The notes beneath the pieces were generated by a model. It made no database searches and was not told the DNA's origin. It saw only the letters and a program-made list of their open reading frames with translations. From positions 1-64,000 of the forward strand of contig NZ_JAOQJL010000003.1 of NCBI RefSeq assembly GCF_025566965.1: 64,000 nt of DNA, written 5' to 3'. A program made the position numbers and the translations under genes. Source of the stretch: Blautia_A ammoniilytica (GTDB lineage Bacteria > Bacillota > Clostridia > Lachnospirales > Lachnospiraceae). Every line of letters begins with the position of its first letter. Within the stretch, counting starts at the first letter, position 1. Positions 1-7,574 of the stretch are shown here, in pieces.

Positions 1-150
1 GTGAACTACTCGGCAACTGAGTTGCCAGAGCATCTGAAATCTGGCGGGATACCGCCTTTTTCAGGGTGCGTCCATGACACCAATACTGCTTGCCTTCCGG
101 CTATGCAGCTACCTTTATTATTTCTGGCTTTTTTAGTCCGGTTACGGACA
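1..150 (-). ncRNA. Candidate omega (guide) RNA scaffold of TnpB
   Basis: TnpB nucleases use an RNA made from the tnpB 3' end and the element's right end. Here the minus strand downstream of the tnpB stop (101) carries GGCGG-tatc-CCGCC (44-57) and a 7-bp stem with a one-base loop (12-26) before the element end. This is the expected position and style of the scaffold. The guide segment would lie before position 1 and cannot be seen. Boundaries are inferred. Confidence 0.4.
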
Positions 151-1357
151 GTTCCTTCTGTTTTCCGAATACGGAAAGATATTTCCGCAGGATATTAAAC
201 GCGCCTACCGCATCTGCATTGTATCTTACTCCGTCAGTTATATACATGCCCCGTTCTTTTCGGTTTGAGGCTTTTGCATATCTTTTTGATACCTTGGGTG
301 ATAATGGGCTGCACTGGCTGGTATAGCTTTCTTCCTGTCTTATCAATTGAATCCCATATAGTTTCAGCTTATATTCCAGCATGATATACAGCCTGTTGTA
401 TGGCAGGCTGTGGAACTTCTGGTTGGTCTTATGCCCCATATCTTTTTCTTTGCGGATATTTCGGATGTCTCCCACAACCACACAGCGGATATCTTCTTTT
501 CTGCAGTATTCTGCAATCCATCTGGTTGCTTTGTGAAGATAATCCTTCACCGCATTCTGCTTTTTCCTGTAAAGTCTCTGGATATGTTTCGATGATTTTG
601 GATATTTTACTCCTCTTTCCGACTGCTGTGCATACCATACAGACTGTACTCTGGCGATCTCTTTATGAAAGTATCTTTCCAGGGAAAGATATTTTCTTCC
701 CAGGATAAAAGTACTGCCATTTCCAGAATCATAACAGGTCATCAGATTATGAAGTCCAAGATCAATCGATAAATAATGTCCATTCTGGGAGAGTTGTTCC
801 GGCTCTTCAATCTCACAGATAACAATAAGCTCACATTTTCCGTTTTCCGGCGGATAGATCCGCAGCTGTTTTATATGATCCATGTCCCTGAAAATCTTAT
901 TTTCAAGATATAGAAATTTTTCATGGATCCCGTAGGTTTCTTCCATATAGCTTTTCAGATCCTTTGGCAGGGACAGCCGCAGCTGGTCTGAGCCTTTCTC
1001 ATGCCGGATCCCCATCTGCATGTATGTGACCGGTATATTGTCCTGTTTAAAACGGGGCGGATTTGGATCTTTGATCCCTCCGGTCTTTTTCAGGATATAA
1101 AAAGATTTCCAGGCTTTATCCAGCTGCTTGCAGGTCTCCTGCGCTGTCTGTGACGGAAGCTGTCTGTACCATAGATCACCTTTATGTGCTCTTTTCTGAT
1201 AATACCAGTCAGGATACTTTGCCAGTCCCAGTTCTTTATAATGATGACGTTCATAGTTGCAGATATTCCAGAGTTTGGAAGCTGCATAACACATATGCCC
1301 TATGATATTGGAATATTCCGGCCGGATTTTTGTAGATATTTTGTGTGACAGCAGCAT
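101..1357 (-). CDS. tnpB: RNA-guided endonuclease TnpB (IS200/IS605 family)
   Basis: 418 residues from the ATG at 1357, which follows a GGGGGGAAGAGGA ribosome site; an open frame continues upstream without one. The protein has the RuvC-like fold of TnpB: the first catalytic Asp in SIDLGLHN, an Arg/Lys-rich middle, and the last Asp in YNADAVGAFNIL. The second RuvC block reads VVVGDIRNI, so the usual Glu of the (I/V)ED motif is Gly. The zinc finger keeps only one Cys (TSQCSPL), as in the TSKCS-type TnpB subgroup. It is likely an RNA-guided DNA nuclease that helps retain the element; activity with the altered site is uncertain. Confidence 0.9.
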   Translation of the reverse strand: MLLSHKISTKIRPEYSNIIGHMCYAASKLWNICNYERHHYKELGLAKYPDWYYQKRAHKGDLWYRQLPSQTAQETCKQLDKAWKSFYILKKTGGIKDPNPPRFKQDNIPVTYMQMGIRHEKGSDQLRLSLPKDLKSYMEETYGIHEKFLYLENKIFRDMDHIKQLRIYPPENGKCELIVICEIEEPEQLSQNGHYLSIDLGLHNLMTCYDSGNGSTFILGRKYLSLERYFHKEIARVQSVWYAQQSERGVKYPKSSKHIQRLYRKKQNAVKDYLHKATRWIAEYCRKEDIRCVVVGDIRNIRKEKDMGHKTNQKFHSLPYNRLYIMLEYKLKLYGIQLIRQEESYTSQCSPLSPKVSKRYAKASNRKERGMYITDGVRYNADAVGAFNILRKYLSVFGKQKELSVTGLKKPEIIKVAA

Positions 1358-1412
1358 TCCTCTTCCCCCCTTCAGACAATCTTGCGGATCTGTATTCACA
1401 GTCCGCTTTAAA

Positions 1413-1823
1413 TTAATACGACTTGCTCTGATGTTCAATATAACGGCGGATATTTTCCTCAGATACAGATCCAATCGTTTCCACATAATAGGAATGGTTC
1501 CACAGCTCTCCCTTCCATAGCTGGTTTCTTATTTCCGGAAAACGTTCGAACAGTTTTCTTCCGGTGATCCCCTTCAGATACTTGACGATTGCTGTTATGG
1601 ATAACTTTGGCGGAGCCGATACAAAACAGTGGACATGATCCCCTTCACCACATTCAAATAAATGAACAGTAAATCCCTTATCCTCAGCAATCTGCTGCAC
1701 CAGTTCCTGAAGATATTCCTCAATTTCTGGTTTTAATATCTTCCGCCGGTATTTCACCGACCACACCATATGGTAGTTGATATTACACACACAAGTTCTG
1801 TAATGTATTAGTTTTTCTTTCAT
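1413..1823 (-). CDS. tnpA: IS200/IS605 Y1 (HUH) transposase TnpA
   Basis: 136 residues, the normal length for this family. The HUH motif appears as GDHVHCF, and the catalytic Tyr lies in the C-terminal helix around SYYVETIGSVSEENIRRYIE. Known members cut and join single-stranded DNA at hairpin ends and insert 3' of a short target. The N-terminus KEKLIHYRTCVCNINYHMVW is typical, so the ATG at 1823 fits. It lies 55 bp upstream of tnpB on the same strand, the order of IS605-type elements. No truncation is seen. Confidence 0.93.
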   Translation of the reverse strand: MKEKLIHYRTCVCNINYHMVWSVKYRRKILKPEIEEYLQELVQQIAEDKGFTVHLFECGEGDHVHCFVSAPPKLSITAIVKYLKGITGRKLFERFPEIRNQLWKGELWNHSYYVETIGSVSEENIRRYIEHQSKSY

Positions 1824-1903
1824 ACATATAGTATATCATATTGAATTGTAACACGCAATAATTATTCGAACGTATTTTCGTTCTTATTATATGCCGGTTA
1901 CGG

Positions 1904-1931
1904 CATTAATATCAAAGCATTAATATCAAAG
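1904..1931. repeat. Perfect 14-bp tandem duplication
   Basis: CATTAATATCAAAG occurs twice head to tail (1904-1917 and 1918-1931), exactly between the IS200/IS605 left end and the IS110 leader. It may be a junction scar or part of an element end. Confidence 0.8.
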
Positions 1932-1989
1932 GATGAGGAGTATTATACTATTTGCATTGTGCAGATATGCACACTCTCGCGCTTTCATC

Positions 1990-2274
1990 TACTACAATAT
2001 ATTTATGGTTAATATCCCTTACAGCCAGTAAGGAATTATCCATCTTGTTGCTTAAGCTGTTAAAATGTATGGAGCAATCGGTATATCGTCTTATTCATCT
2101 TGGACCTCGCGTCCGTTGCCGAGACTGATAACCAGCTCCTCATTTGCAGCGTTCGTTTTATGCAGGTTGAACTGCTTTCGGTACGTTCGTGTCACACCAC
2201 AGTAGATGGAATAGGCAATGAGTAAAACTGGTCTTTATCCATTGCATAATCTGATTTTAAGGAGTGACAAATTT
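1990..2274 (+). ncRNA. Candidate IS110 bridge RNA leader
   Basis: IS110 elements encode a structured bridge RNA in the non-coding end upstream of the transposase. This leader has no open frame and contains clear hairpins, such as CCTTAC-agcca-GTAAGG (2017-2033) and GGAC-ctcgc-GTCC (2102-2114). I could not assign target- and donor-binding loops by eye, so the call rests on position and structure. Confidence 0.45.
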
Positions 2275-3486
2275 ATGAATATGAATGCAGTAGGTATTGA
2301 TGTTTCCAAAGGAAAAAGCATGGTTGCTATCCTTCGTTCTTATGGTGAGATCATTTCAAAACCATTTGAAGTCAAACACACAGTCAGTGGGATTCGCTCT
2401 CTCATTGAGCAGATCCAATCCATTGATGGCGAATCTCGTATTGTCATGGAACACACCGGTCGTTATTACGAACCTCTTGTCCGTGAACTTTCGAAAGCTG
2501 ACCTTTTTGTATCTGCCATAAATCCCAAACTCATCAAAGATTTTGGAGACAACTCTCTCCGCAAAGTAAAGTCCGATAAAGCGGATGCAGTAAAAATTGC
2601 ACGCTATACTCTTGACAGTTGGACGGAACTCAGACAGTATAGTCTAATGGATGAAATTCGTAATCAACTGAAAACCATGAACCGCCAGTTTGATTTTTAC
2701 ATGAAACACAAAACCGCTATGAAAAATAATCTAATCAGCATCCTTGACCAAACTTATCCGGGAGCTAACACTTATTTTGACAGCCCTGCCCGTGAGGATG
2801 GAAGTCAAAAATGGGTTGACTTTTCAGCCACCTACTGGCATGTGGATTGTGTTCGTAAACTCTCTCTAAACGCCTTTATCGACCACTATCAAAAGTGGTG
2901 TAAACGCAGGAAGTACAACTTCAGCCGTTCAAAAGCTGTTGAAATCTATGAAGCATCTAAGGAGCTTGTTTCTATACTTCCAAAAGACGATCTGACAAAG
3001 TTAATCATCAAACAGGCTGTAGAACAATTAAATACGGCTTCACAGACTGTGGAACAGCTTCGTACCATGATGAATGAGGCTGCTTCTAAACTGCCGGAAT
3101 ACCCTGTTGTCATGGCTATGAAAGGTGTAGGTAAATCGCTTGGTCCACAGCTTATGGCAGAGATTGGTGATGTCTCCCGATTTACCCACAAAGGAGCCAT
3201 TACAGCCTTTGCAGGCGTTGATCCCGGCGTAAATGAATCCGGTTCATATGAGCAGAAAAGCGTTCCTGCTTCCAAGCGCGGTTCCAGTACTCTTCGTAAG
3301 ACTCTGTTTCAAGTCATGGATGTTCTCATCAAAACAAAGCCACAGGATGATCCTGTCTACTTGTTTATGGATAAGAAACGAGCACAAGGAAAGCCTTATT
3401 ACGTCTACATGACAGCCGGTGCGAATAAGTTTCTTCGCATCTACTATGGTCGAGTGAAAGAATATCTGTCTTCACTCCCAGAATAA
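2275..3486 (+). CDS. IS110-family transposase (DEDD/serine recombinase)
   Basis: 403 residues from the ATG at 2275, chosen because AAGGAG sits 10 bp upstream (2259-2264); a longer frame begins at 2218 without a site. The N-terminal RuvC-like DEDD domain shows GIDVSKGKS, the Glu in VMEHTGRYYE and the Asp pair in KSDKADAVKIARY. The C-terminal Transposase_20 domain carries the conserved serine region ASKRGSSTLRKTLF. Full length for the family, so probably intact. Known members recombine DNA using a bridge RNA. Confidence 0.95.
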   Translation: MNMNAVGIDVSKGKSMVAILRSYGEIISKPFEVKHTVSGIRSLIEQIQSIDGESRIVMEHTGRYYEPLVRELSKADLFVSAINPKLIKDFGDNSLRKVKSDKADAVKIARYTLDSWTELRQYSLMDEIRNQLKTMNRQFDFYMKHKTAMKNNLISILDQTYPGANTYFDSPAREDGSQKWVDFSATYWHVDCVRKLSLNAFIDHYQKWCKRRKYNFSRSKAVEIYEASKELVSILPKDDLTKLIIKQAVEQLNTASQTVEQLRTMMNEAASKLPEYPVVMAMKGVGKSLGPQLMAEIGDVSRFTHKGAITAFAGVDPGVNESGSYEQKSVPASKRGSSTLRKTLFQVMDVLIKTKPQDDPVYLFMDKKRAQGKPYYVYMTAGANKFLRIYYGRVKEYLSSLPE

Positions 3487-3510
3487 ATATCTCGTCAATA
3501 CCTTTATTTT

Positions 3511-3538
3511 AGACCAGCGAATATCGGTGGTCTTATTT
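3511..3538 (+). terminator. Hairpin after the IS110 transposase
   Basis: AGACCA...TGGTCT inverted repeat followed by TATTTTA, 25-50 bp after the transposase stop. A plausible weak terminator or part of the IS110 right end. Confidence 0.4.
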
Positions 3539-3596
3539 TAATGTTCAAAATCTTGCAAAAATTTTTACCTGAAATCATCAATTTGCTATTGACTTT

Positions 3597-4310
3597 TTAT
3601 TTGCAGGCTCGGTAATTGAATTGCCGAGGATTCCCGCTTTTTGTCCTAAAATCCTTTTCCATTGGAATCGCATATTCATTTCCAATGATGTCCAGTTTTT
3701 CGTTTACCGTTAAATCTTGAGATAACAATGCTCCCAGTAACCTATGTAACTCATATTTCTCCTCATGCTTCGGAAGTTCTTCGGCAAGCCCAATCATTAC
3801 GATATTAATCAAATCCATATTTCCCTTCCACGTATAGGAATTTACAACACTGTCTTTTACCAGGTGAATATGTTCTAGACTATTTTTCGGCATATTCATA
3901 CAGACCCAAATGGAATAGACTCGCTTGATATCATTATAATTTGAATTTGAAAAATCTCTTTCTTTCCGTGAGGAAATCATTCGGCTTACATAAAAGATTG
4001 CCCGATTCAATATATCATATCCGTTCAGTTCGTCCTTTTGGGCTTCCACATTAATAATAATCTGTGACAATCCATCTCTCAGCCTGACATAGAATATAAT
4101 GTCAAATCGTATCATTCCCTCATGAAGCTCAGGATTTTTAGAATTAAGACCAATCACACGAGATTCATCATTTTTAATAACAGTATTAGTAAGACCTGTA
4201 TCTATTGGAACAGAGTTAATAAATGGTTCGCCTTCAATATAAGGCACCACATCTTTCGGATCCCAAAAGTCTTTCTCCTTTTCTACAGCACTTCTAACAC
4301 TATTCTTCGG
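3597..4310 (-). pseudogene. PD-(D/E)XK (Rpn-like) transposase remnant, cut at both ends
   Basis: The open frame (3597-4250, with an extension to about 4310 that has no start codon) reads like the Lachnospiraceae PD-(D/E)XK nuclease-family transposase group: PYIEGEP near its start, then RFDIIFYV with the Asp and INVEAQKDE with the E-x-Q/K active-site strand, then FYVSRMISS and LHRLLGALLS. Family members start well before PYIEGEP, but here a TAG stops the frame. The expected C-terminal region is replaced after KDFR by unrelated sequence at the IS110 junction. It is probably a dead fragment broken by IS110. Confidence 0.7.
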
Positions 4311-4365
4311 CTATATATGTATATAACTCTAAATCTGTATTTTCAACAACAGCCAATTTTCCTGC

Positions 4366-4490
4366 ACTGCGCATCCTCGCGGAGCGTTTATCTCAGTCGG
4401 AGATTGGACTCCCACTGAGACGAACTTGCTGTTACTCACCACCTGACCAACTGAAAGAGGCGGGAGTCTTCTCGACTGAGATAAAAATCG
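4366..4490 (+). repeat. R1 structured repeat, copy A
   Basis: A nested dyad. The outer arms (4387-4403 and 4470-4485) pair over 16 bp with one bulged G, and the inner arms GACTCCC/GGGAGTC lie at 4407-4413 and 4462-4468. Inside is a CCACCT...AGGCGG hairpin. It resembles copies at 43541 and 63120 and a short one at 37701. A DNA or RNA element of unknown type. Confidence 0.75.
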
Positions 4491-4505
4491 AGCAGAAAGT
4501 CTGCT
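4482..4505 (-). terminator. Terminator of the maltodextrin-type operon
   Basis: On the minus strand AGCAGA-ctt-TCTGCT is followed by CGATTTTTAT, 40 bp past the malG-type stop codon. Its T-run abuts R1 copy A. Confidence 0.75.
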
Positions 4506-4545
4506 GTTAATGGCTTTCTACCCGATTTTCCTGTAAGTATGTATA

Positions 4546-5391
4546 TTAACCTTTTACACTTCCTGCAGTCAATCCTTCAATGAAGAATCTCTGACAGGAA
4601 ATAAAAACTACAAGTATTGGAATTAGACTCAGCACAGAAAGAGCAAAAACATATCCCCACTGTGTAAACTGATGCTGTCCGAAAAATCCTGAAATAGCAA
4701 TGGGTAAGGTCCTTTTCAGGTCATCATTGATGACCGTATTGGCCCAGGGAAACTCTTCCCATGCGGTAAGAAAATTAAAAATGGATACGGAAGCAATTCC
4801 TGGTTTGGTTAATGGAAGAATAATCTGAAAAAAAACAGTAAATACGCTTCCTCCGTCTATATAGGTTGCCTCGTCTAACTCTCTGGGAATATTCTCTACA
4901 AATCCTTTTATCATAAATGTAGAATATGGAATAACCCATGCGACATAAAACGGAATCAATCCAGATAACTTATTGATCACCTTCAATTTAACGGCTAACT
5001 CATACTGAGGAACGATTAAAGTAGTTCCAGGTATGATCATGGTTAACATGATGAATGTGAATAAAAATTTACGTCCCGGAAATCTAAACCTGGCAATACA
5101 GAATGCCATTGCTGCGGCAACGACGGCCGCTATGGCAACTGTTACAGTGGAAACAAAAATACTGTTAATAAAATTGTTTCCAAATTTTTTCTGTCGTAAA
5201 ATGTACTGGAAATTTTCCAAAGTAATTTCTTTTATTTTTGGAAAAAATCTGGGAGGATATTCATATAATGCACCATTTGGCTTCAACGCAGTACTCAGCA
5301 TATAAATCATTGGAAGAACAACAATGATAAGCCCCAGAGTGAGAATCAGGTATATGATTCCTTTATAAGCCGCTTTCTTGGATATTTTCAA
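4546..5391 (-). CDS. Sugar ABC transporter permease, MalG type
   Basis: 281 residues with six predicted membrane helices and the cytoplasmic EAA loop (ELDEATYIDGG...ILPLTKPG) that docks on the ATPase. This is the second permease of a CUT1 carbohydrate importer. A TTG at 5391 is preferred as start because AGGGGGTG lies 7 bp upstream; the frame can begin at a TTG at 5412, overlapping malF by 8 bp. It is the last gene of the operon. No ATPase is present, so it likely uses a shared MsmX-type ATPase encoded elsewhere. Confidence 0.9.
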   Translation of the reverse strand: MKISKKAAYKGIIYLILTLGLIIVVLPMIYMLSTALKPNGALYEYPPRFFPKIKEITLENFQYILRQKKFGNNFINSIFVSTVTVAIAAVVAAAMAFCIARFRFPGRKFLFTFIMLTMIIPGTTLIVPQYELAVKLKVINKLSGLIPFYVAWVIPYSTFMIKGFVENIPRELDEATYIDGGSVFTVFFQIILPLTKPGIASVSIFNFLTAWEEFPWANTVINDDLKRTLPIAISGFFGQHQFTQWGYVFALSVLSLIPILVVFISCQRFFIEGLTAGSVKG

Positions 5392-5404
5392 ACTCCCACA
5401 CCCC

Positions 5405-6289
5405 CTAATCAAGTTTACTGTGGTCCATCATCCGAAATTGAACAATTGCCAATATTCCCAATACTACTGCAATAATAAAGGAAAGCGCTGCGGAGTAACC
5501 AAATTCACCTGTGCTGAAAGCTTTATAGTACATCCAGGTTAATACACTTTCTGTCTTATGCCCTGGATTTCCATCTGTAATCATTTTGATAGATGTAAAT
5601 ACATTAAAGCCACCAATGGTGAGCATTACAAGTGCAAACAGAATCGTTCCTTTTATGGACGGAATCGTTACATAGAAAAATTTAGCAATGCTTCCTGCAC
5701 CATCTAATGCTGCAGATTCATATAAGTCCCTTGGAACCGTCTGCAAAGCAGCTAAAAATACTACCATATTCCAGCCAATTCCTTTCCAGGTTCCCAATAG
5801 CATTGCAACACTCATTCCACCCCATCGACTGTCCAGCCAATGGATGTTTCCGCTGGTCAGATGTATTACTTTGGTGAGAAAATAGTTTAACAGTCCTTCG
5901 GTGTTAAAAACATATTTAAACACTAAGGATGCAATTACCCAGGAGGTGATAACGGGAAGGTAATATGCCACTCGATAACTAATAGAAAATTTATTAATAT
6001 TGTTTATGAGCATGGCGATCAGAAGTCCCAGTATCATTTGTGCAGGTACTGTTATCAGCGTATACACAATAGAATTGGAAAATGCCAGGTGAAAATATGA
6101 ATCTGTTAATACCTCTTTATAATTGGCAAATCCGATGAACTCCTGATCAAACATAGAGCCAAAATCCCATTTGAAAAAGCTGGTGATAAATAACTTTACG
6201 ATTGGATAAATGGTAAAGAATCCAAAAATCAAAATACCTGGAAGGAGAAGAAATCCAATCTGGATATTCTGGCTTTTCTTTGTTTTCAT
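5405..6289 (-). CDS. Sugar ABC transporter permease, MalF type
   Basis: 294 residues, six or so membrane helices, and an EAA loop (DLYESAALDGAGSIAKFFYVTIPSIKGT). It pairs with the downstream MalG-type permease to form the membrane channel of a CUT1 importer. A GGGAGGG site precedes the ATG. It lies between the binding protein and the MalG-type gene in one transcript. Confidence 0.92.
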   Translation of the reverse strand: MKTKKSQNIQIGFLLLPGILIFGFFTIYPIVKLFITSFFKWDFGSMFDQEFIGFANYKEVLTDSYFHLAFSNSIVYTLITVPAQMILGLLIAMLINNINKFSISYRVAYYLPVITSWVIASLVFKYVFNTEGLLNYFLTKVIHLTSGNIHWLDSRWGGMSVAMLLGTWKGIGWNMVVFLAALQTVPRDLYESAALDGAGSIAKFFYVTIPSIKGTILFALVMLTIGGFNVFTSIKMITDGNPGHKTESVLTWMYYKAFSTGEFGYSAALSFIIAVVLGILAIVQFRMMDHSKLD

Positions 6290-6323
6290 ACGATCCCTCC
6301 CGTTAACTTAAGAGTCTGTTCTT

Positions 6324-7574
6324 TTATTCTTCTGCTAATAAATCGTCTACTTTTTCTGCCAGTTCATCCATGGCATCCTGTGCGCTCTTCTCTTCGTTCA
6401 TAACAGCACTTACAGCAGTTGCAAGTTCACTGTCGATTTCAGACCAGCAGGATACAGTAGGTCTGGATTCCGCAGATTTAATGGCTTCGATAAATGGTGC
6501 AAAATCTGCATTCTTTACGGTATCACTTTCGAGAGTAGCTTTATTTACCGGAATCTGGCTGCATTTTGCCATTTCTTCCTGAGCAAACTCCCCAGTCATA
6601 AATTTCATGAATTTCCATGCAGCATCTTTGTTTGCAGTATTAAACATGGAAATATCCTCGCCTCCAAGAACGGAATGAGAACCGCCCTCTCCTTTTGGCA
6701 TTGGGGCTGTAGCATATTCAAAACCCGGATAAGAGCCTTCCATTTCGGAGATTTTCCATGGACCATCCATGATCATGGCATATCTTCCAGTTCCAAAACC
6801 ATCCGTCATTGGGATATCTCCACTGTTCCAGCCGGTGATTGCACCTTCTTTATACAGATCCGCAAGTGTCTGGATTGCATTTACGGTTTCAGCGCTGTTT
6901 AAGTATCCGGTAGCCTTGGTCTGATCCTCATTGGTTATGGAACCACCCATGCTCCAGATAAACGGACATAAATTCCATCCTGCTAATGCTGGTTCATCAT
7001 AGCCCCAGATCTGCTGGCCATTTTCATTTTCGCCTGCCAGCTTCTTGCAGTCCTCTATAAATTCATCCATAGTAGTCGGCGCAGAAAGTCCGGCATCTTC
7101 GAAGGCCTTTACATTATAAAACAGTATTTTCGTATTTGTATTTAACGCAAGTCCGTAAGTATCCTGTCCAATCTGAGCGGTACTCATGGCACTTTCCAGA
7201 AGACCGTCCGCTACTTCCTGATAATCATCCATCTCCTGGTTTAGCGGTACTAAAATTCCCATTTTTTCAAATTCAGGTACCCAGGCACTGTCAAGGCGTG
7301 CTACATCGGGAAGTGTTTCAGATTTGGCACTAATCAGAATCTTTTCATGAAGGTCTGACCATTCATGGGAAACTGCATTTACCTTAATATCAGGATTTTC
7401 TTTTTCAAACTCAGGAATCAAAACATTATTCAATGTCTCGTTTTCAGCAGACTGCTCACTATAATGATGCCAGAAATTAATGGTAACCTCTTCTGCATAA
7501 CAGGGTGCTGTGCCCAATGCTGTCACAAACATTGCTGTTGATAAAATAGCGAATAATTTACTGCTTTTTCTCAT
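6324..7574 (-). CDS. Extracellular sugar-binding protein (maltodextrin type)
   Basis: 416 residues. The N-terminus MRKSSKLFAILSTAMFVTAL has a basic start and hydrophobic core, with a Cys in TAPCYAEE that could make it a lipoprotein (imperfect lipobox) or mark a signal-peptidase I site. The rest fits family-1 solute-binding proteins (NFWHHYSEQS; GGEDISMFNTANKDAAWKFMKF). Its start overlaps the GH13 gene by 17 bp with AGGAGG inside that overlap, so the two are translationally coupled. The GH13 neighbour points to maltose or maltodextrins; other alpha-glucans remain possible. Confidence 0.9.
   Translation of the reverse strand: MRKSSKLFAILSTAMFVTALGTAPCYAEEVTINFWHHYSEQSAENETLNNVLIPEFEKENPDIKVNAVSHEWSDLHEKILISAKSETLPDVARLDSAWVPEFEKMGILVPLNQEMDDYQEVADGLLESAMSTAQIGQDTYGLALNTNTKILFYNVKAFEDAGLSAPTTMDEFIEDCKKLAGENENGQQIWGYDEPALAGWNLCPFIWSMGGSITNEDQTKATGYLNSAETVNAIQTLADLYKEGAITGWNSGDIPMTDGFGTGRYAMIMDGPWKISEMEGSYPGFEYATAPMPKGEGGSHSVLGGEDISMFNTANKDAAWKFMKFMTGEFAQEEMAKCSQIPVNKATLESDTVKNADFAPFIEAIKSAESRPTVSCWSEIDSELATAVSAVMNEEKSAQDAMDELAEKVDDLLAEE

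Larger units (their letters stand above)
1..1900 (-). mobile_element. IS200/IS605-family element (tnpA + tnpB)
   Basis: A two-gene element with tnpA (Y1 transposase) upstream of tnpB on the same strand. On the tnpA side (about 1840-1900) there are small palindromes, including GAACG/CGTTC and ATGCCG/CGGCAT, typical of the subterminal hairpins of this family. On the tnpB side a perfect hairpin GGCAACT-G-AGTTGCC lies at 12-26, and the minus strand reaches GTTCAC at the window edge. Exact ends are inferred and the right end may lie at or just outside position 1. Confidence 0.75.
1935..3600 (+). mobile_element. IS110-family element
   Basis: One transposase gene flanked by a long left non-coding leader (about 340 bp) and a short right one (about 110 bp), which is the usual IS110 plan. 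Outer limits are inferred. On the right, the element abuts the truncated 3' end of the PD-(D/E)XK gene near 3600-3640. Confidence 0.6.
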
